In this document: positions 1 through 8,401 of the stretch, one piece after another
Numbering within the stretch: the first letter of the stretch is position 1
How the letters are laid out: each line of letters begins with the position of its first letter
Assembly (NCBI GenBank): GCA_019057475.1
Contig: DXJO01000049.1
Span: 1-38,440 of the forward strand
Source of the DNA: Candidatus Thorarchaeota archaeon
Lineage (GTDB): Archaea; Asgardarchaeota; Thorarchaeia; Thorarchaeales; Thorarchaeaceae
Direction of reading: 5' to 3'
DNA length: 38,440 nt
The notes under the pieces: model-generated
Database searches by the model: none
What the model saw: the letters and a program-made list of their open reading frames with translations, nothing else
What the model was told of the DNA's origin: nothing
Position numbers and translations under genes: made by a program

Positions 1-3000
1 GGTCGTCACATTGGCAATGAGCACCTCGGAGTCTGTGTCCAAGTCCCAGAACACTACAGTCACAGGACTATTCGAACCCCATGGTGTAATCGGACCAGAT
101 GCAACAGTGACACTCGTGTGATGTGCCCTTACAGTTAGTGCCACCAAAGTCCAAGCATGTCCGTAGTTGGCACTGCTTGAGTAGACACTGACATTCAGCT
201 CGTATTCACCAACTGTCCAACCATCGACATCTAGAGTGAAAGCCAACGAAACGAATGGCCCCTGTGTTCCTTTCGTCGCACTGACCACGGTCACGTTCTG
301 AAGTGAAGAAGAGACCTCTCCTCCTGCATCGGCATCATACCACGTCACGTCGAACGACGAGTCTACGCCCCAGGGGATCGTCGAATCGAAGTCTACGACA
401 ATGTATGTGTCATGGGGAGATATGACTAGACGAATCGTGATTGTGGCACCGTGATAGTTTGTCTTTGACAGAATCACGTTGATCAAGTAGGTCCCAGGAC
501 TTGCCGTGCCTACGTCAATGCTCACGCTATAAGCCCCGTCACTGATCTCAGTCACGCTGGCTGTGATCCCCACCGGGTTCTCAACGGAGTTGCCGGCCCC
601 GGTGATCCCAGCGAAGCTGTGGTCAGTGTCATTGTAGGTTATGGTCATGGAAATGTCAAACTCATAGGGCGTTGACACAGAGTTGCCGCCCACCCCGTAG
701 ATGGCAGTGTAGATGTTCCTGAGCGTGAATGTGATGTTGACTGTGCTCTCGAGAAGGTAAGTCTCGCTCGGTGTCGCGTTGATCTGATATACATAGCTGC
801 CAACGCCTAACCCGCTACCGTCGAGTGTGACAGTGTAGCTTCCATTGGCATGGTCTGTTGGCAAACCGACGATGGTTCGATCTGAAGTTATCGTGGCGCC
901 AGGTATCGGGTTGTCATTGAACGAGTCACGTACTGTGATCTTGACTGTGAAGTCGTCGCCAATGGGAGTCGACGGCGGGGTTTCATACGTGATAGAGGTC
1001 TCATGAGAAAGGTCTAGGTCGAAGTAAGTTGTCGCATTGTTGTAGTACTGATAGTATGAATCGATCTCAATGCGCCAGCGCTTTGCATCTCCTAGGTCCG
1101 ATGTGTTCAATGCCACTCCGTAGTCGCCAGTACCGTAATCCTCCAGTGTGACATCAGAGGGACTGCCAGACACAGTCCAGTTCATCGTCACAGTGGCGCC
1201 AGTGACAACCTGAGAGTTGTCGTCATCCACGAGCTGCACCTCAACGTACAACATCTCACCAGCAACTCTTACTGACAATTGATCGTTGACTGCGTCACCG
1301 GGGGACTGGAGTGTGAGACTCGTGTCGTGCTTCACTGTGAAAGTCCGTTGATACGTTCCGACCTCAGTCGGACTGGTCCCAGCAGTGTCATTGAAATTAA
1401 CATCCGCATACCAGACGCCCGCATCCCAGGAGCTTGTGACAGTAATGCCAAGCCACTCAAAATCGCCGCCGGACCCCTGCGTTGTGTCATCTGAGGCATA
1501 GAACAACTGACCTGAGGGATCCGTGAGCAGCAGACGCATTGCTGAACCTCCGATGATCTCTGCAGTGCCTTCGAACTTCGCTGAATCGCCTACATTGAAA
1601 GTGGCCGTGTCACCGTAACTACCAGCCCCAATGCCCATCAGGAGATCCGTAGCTCCGTTGGTTGTGGACAGGACGAACCTCCAGATACCGTAGGTGTCAA
1701 CCGCCGTCGAGGGTATAGTCAACTCAGTGGTTGAGGCCGTTACAGCAGATGATCTGTCATCGCCGTCCGGATCTGTAGCATTCTGGAATGTCCAGTCGCT
1801 AGCCTTGCTCAAGCTCATGTTCACATCGGTGACCCCAGATGGTGGAGAGATTAGGACATTGGCAGTCCAGTATGCCAAGGAGTTGTTGACTACGCTGAAC
1901 GAAGTCCCGGTGTTCTGCTCGTTATCCAGGGTATCAACAGTGTCAGTGACGTTAAGGTATAACGATGGCTCAATCATCACATCCACGGAAGAGTTGGTCG
2001 TGAACTCGACTGTCACTGTGTCAGACCCGGACCAGCTGCCGCTCAGAAACACTGTGTCCTCCTGTGGAATCATGTAGTTGACGAAAAGCCGAGCCAAATC
2101 AGCTCCATTGTAACCGGAAGTTCCTTTGATGTCGTGCCATCGGTCGTATGTGCTCGAGTACATGTACTCTAGCATGATGCAGATGTAGTTCCCTGTCGAC
2201 CATCCGGACCTGCTGATGATCTTCTGAACGAGTCTCGTGATATCCGGTGAAGAGTATCTTGTATCTGCGGCCCATCCCGTCACATCCCAGTCAACACTGG
2301 TGTTAACCCAGTCAAAGCGGTCCTCAAGATGAGGCGTCCCACTGGAGAACGCAGTGACAGTGTCTTCATCAGAGGCATAAAGGCGCATGTCAAAGTAGTT
2401 CGTAGTAGTGGTTGCAGACTCGACCTCAATGTATGCAGACGTGATTATGGCTCCCTGAGGGATAGACAATGGAAATTGGAAACCAGACTCCCACGTTTCA
2501 TGCGTGAGGGTCACTGCGACATACAACTTGCCATCGTTAGTAGGCCCATCCAGGTCAATTCCGGTTGATGGGTTGTCCGTGCAGTCCCTATTGGCATCAT
2601 CGGGCACATACGGTGATACACTGCCTGATGTCATCCCTCCGATGGCAGTATTGTTGGCCTTCAGATTCACCTGTTCTGGGAAGGGACTGACCTCGAAGTC
2701 CATGTAAATCTCATCGATATACGTGTAAGAGTCGTATGCGCTGGCCTGGATTCCTGAGAGATCAGTTCCAATGCCAATATCAAAGGGTAGAGACTCTGGG
2801 GTCGTGATATTTTCATATGCAGACCAGGGGATGACCACTTCCCCGACCAACCAGGCGTTCGTCGTACGCCCTGACTCGTGAACATAGAGCTTGGTTTCAT
2901 GGTCCCCGAACCTCACAAACACATACGTCTGGTTTTGCAGATCAGTATTGGCGGTGACGTTGTACAGGAACGTGATGTGCACAGAATAGAGGGCGCGTCG

Positions 3001-3609
3001 AGGGATGTTGATCATCTGACTGAAGTAGATCTCGTCTGTTGATGCGAGTGTGACGATAGTATTGTACTCGGCATCAAAGCGCCACCCTCTACTACCTCCG
3101 ACTCCATTGGAATCACTGTTCATCTCAAAGACACCGTGTTCAGGATGGTCACTATGCCAGATTCCGGAGGTTTCCTGCTTAATCAATGTCCAATCATCCG
3201 GGACCTGCAGAGTGCTGTCATCGTCGCCCACGTCAAGCCATCTCTCGGCATGATAGTCATCAAGGTCGTTGTTGATTGGGTCTCGGTCCACCCACATGGA
3301 CGAATGGGGAATGTCGACACGCAGGTTGGTTCCGGTCCAGCCTGCTGGCAGATCCACAGAACCAAAGCCCGATGAGGAAGAATCTATATGCAGTGGCCCT
3401 GCAGTCTCGTTTGTGGTCAGCCCCTTCAGTGTGGCGGTCCGTGCAGCGCCAGACCCAGAATACGGTGTTCCCCCTTCTGCATTTGTGCTAGTATTCCGCA
3501 TCGGAGTGATTCCACTCGATTCCACAATCGCAGGGTCACCATCATGAATCAACACTGGAAACAGAAACAAGACAGCGACAAATAACGCTATGATACTAGC
3601 TCTTTTCAA
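1..3609 (-). CDS. Secreted multi-domain surface protein with Ig-like repeats (C-terminus beyond window)
   Basis: The frame is open from a TTG start at 3609 to the window edge, giving 1203 visible residues with no stop; the C-terminus is missing. The TTG is preceded by GGAGG eight bases upstream, and the first residues (MKRASIIALFVAVLFLFPVL) form a clear signal peptide or membrane segment. After a low-complexity Ser/Thr/Gly stretch come a beta-sandwich-like region (about 150-300) and a region (about 390-500) resembling DNRLRE/CBM-like modules, with WDVTGW, a PDITRLVQKII segment and RSGWSTGN. From about 500 onward there are repeated beta-rich Ig-like or Big-type domains, full of D/N/T/S with motifs such as GTYLINV and GSYVYQI. 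It is probably exported and displayed on the cell surface, as an S-layer or adhesin-like protein. The exact ligand is unknown. A C-terminal anchor would lie outside the window. Confidence 0.85.
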   Translation of the reverse strand, partial: MKRASIIALFVAVLFLFPVLIHDGDPAIVESSGITPMRNTSTNAEGGTPYSGSGAARTATLKGLTTNETAGPLHIDSSSSGFGSVDLPAGWTGTNLRVDIPHSSMWVDRDPINNDLDDYHAERWLDVGDDDSTLQVPDDWTLIKQETSGIWHSDHPEHGVFEMNSDSNGVGGSRGWRFDAEYNTIVTLASTDEIYFSQMINIPRRALYSVHITFLYNVTANTDLQNQTYVFVRFGDHETKLYVHESGRTTNAWLVGEVVIPWSAYENITTPESLPFDIGIGTDLSGIQASAYDSYTYIDEIYMDFEVSPFPEQVNLKANNTAIGGMTSGSVSPYVPDDANRDCTDNPSTGIDLDGPTNDGKLYVAVTLTHETWESGFQFPLSIPQGAIITSAYIEVESATTTTNYFDMRLYASDEDTVTAFSSGTPHLEDRFDWVNTSVDWDVTGWAADTRYSSPDITRLVQKIISRSGWSTGNYICIMLEYMYSSTYDRWHDIKGTSGYNGADLARLFVNYMIPQEDTVFLSGSWSGSDTVTVEFTTNSSVDVMIEPSLYLNVTDTVDTLDNEQNTGTSFSVVNNSLAYWTANVLISPPSGVTDVNMSLSKASDWTFQNATDPDGDDRSSAVTASTTELTIPSTAVDTYGIWRFVLSTTNGATDLLMGIGAGSYGDTATFNVGDSAKFEGTAEIIGGSAMRLLLTDPSGQLFYASDDTTQGSGGDFEWLGITVTSSWDAGVWYADVNFNDTAGTSPTEVGTYQRTFTVKHDTSLTLQSPGDAVNDQLSVRVAGEMLYVEVQLVDDDNSQVVTGATVTMNWTVSGSPSDVTLEDYGTGDYGVALNTSDLGDAKRWRIEIDSYYQYYNNATTYFDLDLSHETSITYETPPSTPIGDDFTVKITVRDSFNDNPIPGATITSDRTIVGLPTDHANGSYTVTLDGSGLGVGSYVYQINATPSETYLLESTVNITFTLRNIYTAIYGVGGNSVSTPYEFDISMTITYNDTDHSFAGITGAGNSVENPVGITASVTEISDGAYSVSIDVGTASPGTYLINVILSKTNYHGATITIRLVISPHDTYIVVDFDSTIPWGVDSSFDVTWYDADAGGEVSSSLQNVTVVSATKGTQGPFVSLAFTLDVDGWTVGEYELNVSVYSSSANYGHAWTLVALTVRAHHTSVTVASGPITPWGSNSPVTVVFWDLDTDSEVLIANVTT

Positions 3610-3811
3610 TTCTGAAGCCTCCGAACTTCTCAGGGCAGTGTAAACCGGAATCTTAGGAGCTGGCCGTATTGTGACATGACCAGCTCTAGACAGCTGCCAC
3701 GCATGGCTGGACACGGGACATTATCAATATTTGCTGAACAGACTAATTCGATAAATCGGGATGTTCGAGGACCCGGGCCCACATCAGGTATCAGTGTCAG
3801 AAATCGGATGC

Positions 3812-4528
3812 TCAATCATGAGTGAGAAGATAATCGCGATAACCAACAAACCGGTAACCCAATCTATCCTTCATGTCCTTAAGGAGATTGAAAACAGAGT
3901 TTGCCCTATGGTCAAGCGGATGAATGCCCATCTGCAGGGGCCCGCTAAGCTCAATCTCCATCTGTGCCTCAATGAAAGAAGCACCCTTCATACCCTGACT
4001 GATCAAACACTCAGCAGTTTCAAAAACTCGCGACTCAGGCAAATGGTACAAGCAATTGCCAACAACACAGTAATTGAAGCCTACATCTCTGACAGCGTCC
4101 ACGATACGGCGCGGCGCCACCCATAATGGGGGAACGAATCCAAAGGGTTTCTGTCCAAAGCTCTTCTTGATCAATGACTTCCCGGACTTGAGTCTGGAAA
4201 TCGCTCGCTCCTGGGGTATCCTCCTAAACTCATCAGGAGCACCGGACTTTGCGACGTGAGAGTACCCATGAAGCGAAACCTCGAGATTCAGTGATTGAAG
4301 GTACTCAGCGAACAAGTCGTGCTTCTCAAAACTGTTTGACCGCTTGAGTTCATAAAGTGGCGTGACAAGAAGAGTAAAGCTGTCTATTCCCAGGTCGATT
4401 AGACGGTCATAGGATTTGATGACATCATCTTCCATTGTGGGATTGACATCGTGAAGCGAGAGAAGGATAGTGCCGTCTGCAACTGCCTTAGTCCCTTTGC
4501 GCGAGCTGCCCTGCCCTTTCCGCACCAT
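3812..4528 (-). CDS. DUF2334 / polysaccharide-deacetylase-like protein
   Basis: This 238-residue protein looks like the DUF2334 branch of the NodB-type deacetylase fold. It has SLHDVNP near the N-terminus (the metal/catalytic Asp position), SLHGYSH in the middle (paired histidine metal ligands), a GFVPPLWVAP segment and a late IHPLDHR. These are the positions expected for a metal-dependent hydrolase acting on N- or O-acyl sugars. The substrate cannot be read from sequence. There is no signal peptide, so it is probably cytoplasmic. The ATG at 4528 has AGGTGAG just upstream, and a TATA-like element (ATGTATCA/GTTTATG region near 4560-4567) fits a short leader. It lies downstream of the histone gene, separated by an inverted repeat. 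Confidence 0.75.
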   Translation of the reverse strand: MVRKGQGSSRKGTKAVADGTILLSLHDVNPTMEDDVIKSYDRLIDLGIDSFTLLVTPLYELKRSNSFEKHDLFAEYLQSLNLEVSLHGYSHVAKSGAPDEFRRIPQERAISRLKSGKSLIKKSFGQKPFGFVPPLWVAPRRIVDAVRDVGFNYCVVGNCLYHLPESRVFETAECLISQGMKGASFIEAQMEIELSGPLQMGIHPLDHRANSVFNLLKDMKDRLGYRFVGYRDYLLTHD

Positions 4529-4577
4529 GGTCTCTCACCTGAGAATCCACAAGTTGTGATACATAAACTCATTCTAT

Positions 4578-4612
4578 CGACTAGGGCTTCAAGAAAGCGG
4601 AGAGCCTAGTCG
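4578..4612. repeat. Inverted repeat between the histone and DUF2334 genes
   Basis: CGACTAGG (4578-4585) pairs perfectly with CCTAGTCG (4605-4612) around an 18-19 nt loop that itself contains GCTT/AAGC. It lies just 3' of the histone stop codon on the minus strand and just upstream of the promoter-like region of the DUF2334 gene. It could be a processing or termination hairpin of the histone mRNA, or an operator for the next gene. There is no obvious U-tract. Confidence 0.5.
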
Positions 4613-4646
4613 GCTCTGCTGGGTCTGTGATAAGTCAATCCTAATC

Positions 4647-4883
4647 CTAGCGAGGCTTTTTCCACTGCTTGTAGGCTAAGTCAATGTCCTTGTGCGTGAT
4701 TGTCTTTCTCTTTGCGTGCTCGGTCAGCTCAAAGGCCCTTCTGGCAATGTCCTCACCGACCTCCTCAAGAATTTGCGCTAGGCGCTCCGCACCTTTGTCA
4801 CTGACTCGCTCAGCACCAGATTTTCGTATCAGCTTATCAACAGGTGCCACAGGGATGATTCTATCCTTTTTTGACCGAGGCAA
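4647..4883 (-). CDS. Archaeal histone
   Basis: This 78-residue protein is a histone-fold protein that wraps and compacts DNA. It shows the archaeal histone pattern: an N-terminal IPVAPVDKLIRKSGAERVS helix-strand region, a long central helix with GAERLAQILEEVGEDIARRA, then the RKTITHKDIDLAYKQW closing strand and helix. It has a short basic N-terminus (PRSKKDR) and a basic C-terminus (KKPR), slightly longer than the minimal HMf type of about 68 residues. The start is TTG at 4883, preceded by AAGGAGA. The ATG a few bases upstream is in another frame and hits a stop quickly. It has its own TATA box about 65 bases upstream and is probably monocistronic. Confidence 0.93.
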   Translation of the reverse strand: MPRSKKDRIIPVAPVDKLIRKSGAERVSDKGAERLAQILEEVGEDIARRAFELTEHAKRKTITHKDIDLAYKQWKKPR

Positions 4884-4945
4884 ATCTATTCATTCTCCTT
4901 AGACTGGCTTTAGCAGCCCACATAATCCCCCTTTGACTGCAATCT

Positions 4946-4955
4946 CTATTTAAGC
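4946..4955 (-). promoter_or_regulatory. TATA box of the histone gene
   Basis: On the minus strand the sequence reads GCTTAAATAG, a good archaeal box A. Placing the transcript start about 25 bases downstream (near 4926) gives a leader of about 43 nt carrying the AAGGAGA ribosome binding site before the TTG start. Confidence 0.6.
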
Positions 4956-5002
4956 GCTTGTAAGTGGCGAAAAGAACCCTCTTTGTTACGCGCGGAATTG
5001 AC

Positions 5003-6199
5003 TCAATGGTACCTTTTTCCCAGCTTCAAAATGATGATTTCCGCTCGCGAGATCTGCTCTGAAATCACCTGCAGGTCAAATGCCTTCTCAATTGACTCGA
5101 CGTCTTTCACTGAGGCTTTCACTTCGGGGTACTTAGGAGGGAGTGTGCAGCAAGATGAAACCTCTCCTGCAAGGTAGTATGTACCAATCTCTGCGGCTAG
5201 ATGTTCTATATCCACCTTGTCATCTCCAGCACAAGGCCTCAGGATTGGATAATCGCAGACCGCAGTGTTGATTGCTCTCAGATTCTTGGAGGTCTGCGAG
5301 GCTTGCTCACCGATTATCTCACCTGTAACTATCACGTCTGCATTCTCAATTATCGCAATCTCGCGCGCAAGCCGTAACATGTTCCTCTTGCAGTATATAC
5401 AAATCATCTTCTCTGGAGCATGTTGAACCACTTGAGCAAGATCCAACCCATGAGGTACGATGTACATCTTCACCTCATAATCATGGATGTATTCGGCCAA
5501 TTTTCTGGCCTGCTTGATGGCAACATCCTTGGGGGAGTTGTCCAAGTAGGGATCATTGTCGAAATGCGCGAAAACGGGTATGCATCCTCGCTTCATCACT
5601 TTGTACGAAGCAACGGGAGAGTCAAGGCCGCCTGAGATTGTACAGATGGCCTTGCCCTGAGAGCCAGTTGGCATCCCTCCGACACCTTTGACTGTTTCTG
5701 TAAATAGGTACGCAGTGTCATCGCGCACCTCGACATAAATCGACTCCTCGGGCGCAGTTAGGTTCACCTTGAGATTGAGCTCAGGCAGCCCCTCAAGGAT
5801 ACGTTCCCCAAGCTTCGCTCTGATGTCTTGACTCGTGTAGTCGTGCGTGCCAATTCTCCTAGCATCTACTGCGAATGTACTGCCCTTCGCGAACTGTTCT
5901 TTCGCCATGGCACCCCCGGTTGCCAAGATCGTATCCATATCCGAGGATGCAACCACTACTGGTGAAGCTGATACGATTCCGAAGACTTGCGATGCAGCCT
6001 TTGCTGCTTCAGCAGCCTCTTCAGTTTCAATGAATATCCGTCCGTATTCCCTTCGAACCTTTGTGAAGGACACTCCCTTCTCTTTCAGCGCCGTGCGTAC
6101 ATGTTTGACGAGCAACGAAACCATGCGACGTCTTGTCTGCTTGGACTTGATTCCAATCTCACCGAACCGGAGAAGGACTGTTGAGTAAACGGTCGACAT
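5003..6199 (-). CDS. thiI: tRNA 4-thiouridine synthase ThiI (archaeal type)
   Basis: ThiI adenylates uridine-8 of tRNA and exchanges it for sulfur. From the ATG at 6199 the protein is 398 residues: an N-terminal ferredoxin-like plus THUMP region (to about 165), then a PP-loop ATPase domain with SGGLDSP at about 189. There is no C-terminal rhodanese domain. Cysteines at about 267 and 270 (CIYC) and 350/351 (SSCC) match in spacing the three cysteines known to hold an Fe-S cluster in the Methanococcus enzyme, so a cluster-dependent mechanism is likely (inference from family knowledge). A TTG at 6223 would add eight residues, but the ATG follows a GGAAG site and begins with the conserved STVLLRFGEIGIKS region. 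It is divergent from hyuA. Confidence 0.93.
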   Translation of the reverse strand: MSTVYSTVLLRFGEIGIKSKQTRRRMVSLLVKHVRTALKEKGVSFTKVRREYGRIFIETEEAAEAAKAASQVFGIVSASPVVVASSDMDTILATGGAMAKEQFAKGSTFAVDARRIGTHDYTSQDIRAKLGERILEGLPELNLKVNLTAPEESIYVEVRDDTAYLFTETVKGVGGMPTGSQGKAICTISGGLDSPVASYKVMKRGCIPVFAHFDNDPYLDNSPKDVAIKQARKLAEYIHDYEVKMYIVPHGLDLAQVVQHAPEKMICIYCKRNMLRLAREIAIIENADVIVTGEIIGEQASQTSKNLRAINTAVCDYPILRPCAGDDKVDIEHLAAEIGTYYLAGEVSSCCTLPPKYPEVKASVKDVESIEKAFDLQVISEQISRAEIIILKLGKRYH

Positions 6200-6373
6200 A
6201 CTGAATTCTTCCGACCTCTGCAATTCGTCCTGTTACCCGAATAAAGGATTCTAAACAGACAATTATTGAGCTCCTCACCATATCCCTGAACCACACAGCG
6301 AGTGGGGGCGTAATCCTCAACAGAGTCGCCCAAGTATTCTTAATGCGGCTAGTCCTGCGAACTCCCAAGGAAG

Positions 6374-8401
6374 ATGAAGGTCATAGGTTGTGATGTCGGA
6401 GGATCCTTTACCGATATCATCATGGTCGACACAGATACAGGCGAACAGGTCGTCCACAAAGTACAGTCAACACCACACTCACAGGATGTTGCTGTCATTC
6501 AAGGCATACGTGAAATCCTCGAGGATAATGGAATATCACCCGCTGAAGTGAGTCTAGTTGTTCATGGAACAACCGTTGCCACGAACGCCATGCTCCAGAG
6601 AAAGGGGGCAAGGGTATGTCTTGTTACAACTGCTGGCCTTGAAGACTTATTGGAGATTGGAAGGCAGAACAGGGAAGAAATCTACAGTCTACAAGCAACA
6701 AGACCGCGGCCCCTAGTCGGACGGGAGTACAGGATTGGCGTACACGAGCGATTGGATGCACAAGGCAATGTAATAGAAACCCTGAATGATGATGAAGTTG
6801 AGAGAATCGTCAGCGTACTTCGAAAGAAGAAACCTGATGCGGTCGCGGTTTCGTTGCTGTTCTCATACTGCAACTCTGAGCATGAAATGATGCTGCTTGA
6901 TTGCATCAAGCAGGAGATAGAATGCTACGCCGTTGCATCATCCCAAGTGCTTCCAGAGTTCAGAGAATTCGAACGCACTTCTACAACGGTTTTGGAGGCG
7001 TACCTCGGCCCGTTGGTTCTGGGGTATCTAGGGAACCTCGATACATCGCTAAGGCAGCTTTGCCCGAAGAGCAAACTGCTGATTATGCAGTCTAATGGAG
7101 GGACAGTTCACTCCAGCCGCGCCAGCGGTCGAGCAATCGGCTTGGCAATCTCAGGCCTTGCTGGAGGGGTGATGGGTGGCTGGTACATTGCAGGTCAGAG
7201 CGGAGTAGAACAGGCCATCACAGTGGACATGGGGGGTACCAGCTGCGACATTAGCGCAATTGTGGGAAAAGTGGTTGTGAAACCAGACAATGAAGTTGGA
7301 GGGCTCCCGCTACGTGTGCCTTCAGTTGACGTGAAAACCATTGGAGCAGGAGGAGGGAGTATCGCGTGGGTTGACGACGCGGGTGTACTCCATGTTGGTC
7401 CACAGAGCGCTGGTGCTGATCCTGGACCTGCAGCATATGACAAACGGGGACTCGAGGCTACGGTCACGGATGCCAACCTATTGCTGGGAAGGCTAAATCC
7501 TCAGTTTTTTCTGGGCGGCAGAATGCAGCTTAACGTGGATTGCTCAAGAACTGCGGTTAGCAGACTCTCAAAAAAGATAGGCAAGACTGTGAACGAGGTT
7601 GCATTGGGCATCATCAGAATCTCGACCTCAAACATGATGCAAGCAATCAGAGAGGTGACGGTGGAGCGAGGACACGATCCGCGGCATTTCACACTGGTTC
7701 CGTTCGGAGGTGCAGGACCCACCCAAGCCGTGGATATTGCTGAGGCTCTTAACATCAACACGATTATAGTCCCGCCGTTTCCGGGAATAACGTCGGCCCT
7801 AGGACTCGTGTGCGCTAACCTAAGAGTGGACCTAATGAGGACTGTTCTTACAACTGACCCCGAAATGGATGCGGAGGAAGCTACTTCGGCTCTTAACGAG
7901 CTCACCGAGGAATCCCAACACAGGCTCCTAGAGCAAGGGGCAGAGAAACAGCATATCACATGTGAGTGGTCCATAGATATGCGATACGTAGGCCAGTCAC
8001 ATGAACTCTCAATCCGTTTACCACAGCGTCAGCGTGAACCGCTGTCTGCGTCTAGGCATCTATTCGAGTCTGAACATGAGAGGATATATGGCTACAGAAT
8101 GAAACGGAGAGCAGTCGAATGGGTCACCGTGCGGGTGGTCGCCAGAGCCAAGCAGCTGGACTTGAAGCCATATCGACACGACCCGCTGGAAGGGATGAAC
8201 CCACACAGTCAGCGCGACGTAATTCTTGAGGACAGCTCCTGTGCACGTGCGGAGGTCTATAGGAGAGAGCAACTGTCTGTGAAACAGCAAATCAACGGAC
8301 CGGCAATCATTGAACAAGTGGATTCGACGACTTATCTTGCACCAGACTGGTCTGCAAAACAGCGTAGAGATGGAACTCTAGTAGTGAGGAGGGGTCGATG
8401 A
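6374..8401 (+). CDS. hyuA: Hydantoinase/oxoprolinase A subunit (N-methylhydantoinase A family)
   Basis: This is a 675-residue ATP-dependent subunit of the hydantoinase/5-oxoprolinase/acetone-carboxylase-like family. The N-terminus CDVGGSFTDII and the later VDMGGTSCDIS (about residue 286) are the two phosphate-binding motifs of the actin-like ATPase fold. VHGTTVATNAMLQRKG and PFGGAGP are also family hallmarks. The family couples ATP hydrolysis to opening cyclic amides such as 5-oxoproline or hydantoins, or to carboxylation of ketones; the substrate here is not determined. The ATG follows AAGGAAG. The last four bases (ATGA) overlap the start of the B subunit, so the pair is translationally coupled and probably forms one complex. 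Confidence 0.93.
   Translation: MKVIGCDVGGSFTDIIMVDTDTGEQVVHKVQSTPHSQDVAVIQGIREILEDNGISPAEVSLVVHGTTVATNAMLQRKGARVCLVTTAGLEDLLEIGRQNREEIYSLQATRPRPLVGREYRIGVHERLDAQGNVIETLNDDEVERIVSVLRKKKPDAVAVSLLFSYCNSEHEMMLLDCIKQEIECYAVASSQVLPEFREFERTSTTVLEAYLGPLVLGYLGNLDTSLRQLCPKSKLLIMQSNGGTVHSSRASGRAIGLAISGLAGGVMGGWYIAGQSGVEQAITVDMGGTSCDISAIVGKVVVKPDNEVGGLPLRVPSVDVKTIGAGGGSIAWVDDAGVLHVGPQSAGADPGPAAYDKRGLEATVTDANLLLGRLNPQFFLGGRMQLNVDCSRTAVSRLSKKIGKTVNEVALGIIRISTSNMMQAIREVTVERGHDPRHFTLVPFGGAGPTQAVDIAEALNINTIIVPPFPGITSALGLVCANLRVDLMRTVLTTDPEMDAEEATSALNELTEESQHRLLEQGAEKQHITCEWSIDMRYVGQSHELSIRLPQRQREPLSASRHLFESEHERIYGYRMKRRAVEWVTVRVVARAKQLDLKPYRHDPLEGMNPHSQRDVILEDSSCARAEVYRREQLSVKQQINGPAIIEQVDSTTYLAPDWSAKQRRDGTLVVRRGR

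Noticed and set aside
1279-3547. Several plus-strand frames of 60-130 residues in the first 3.6 kb
   Set aside because: They are antisense to a continuous 1203-codon minus-strand frame with a signal peptide and recognisable domains.
6085-6368. Minus-strand frames across the thiI-hyuA gap
   Set aside because: They overlap the start of thiI in other frames and the promoter region; no ribosome binding site or family features.
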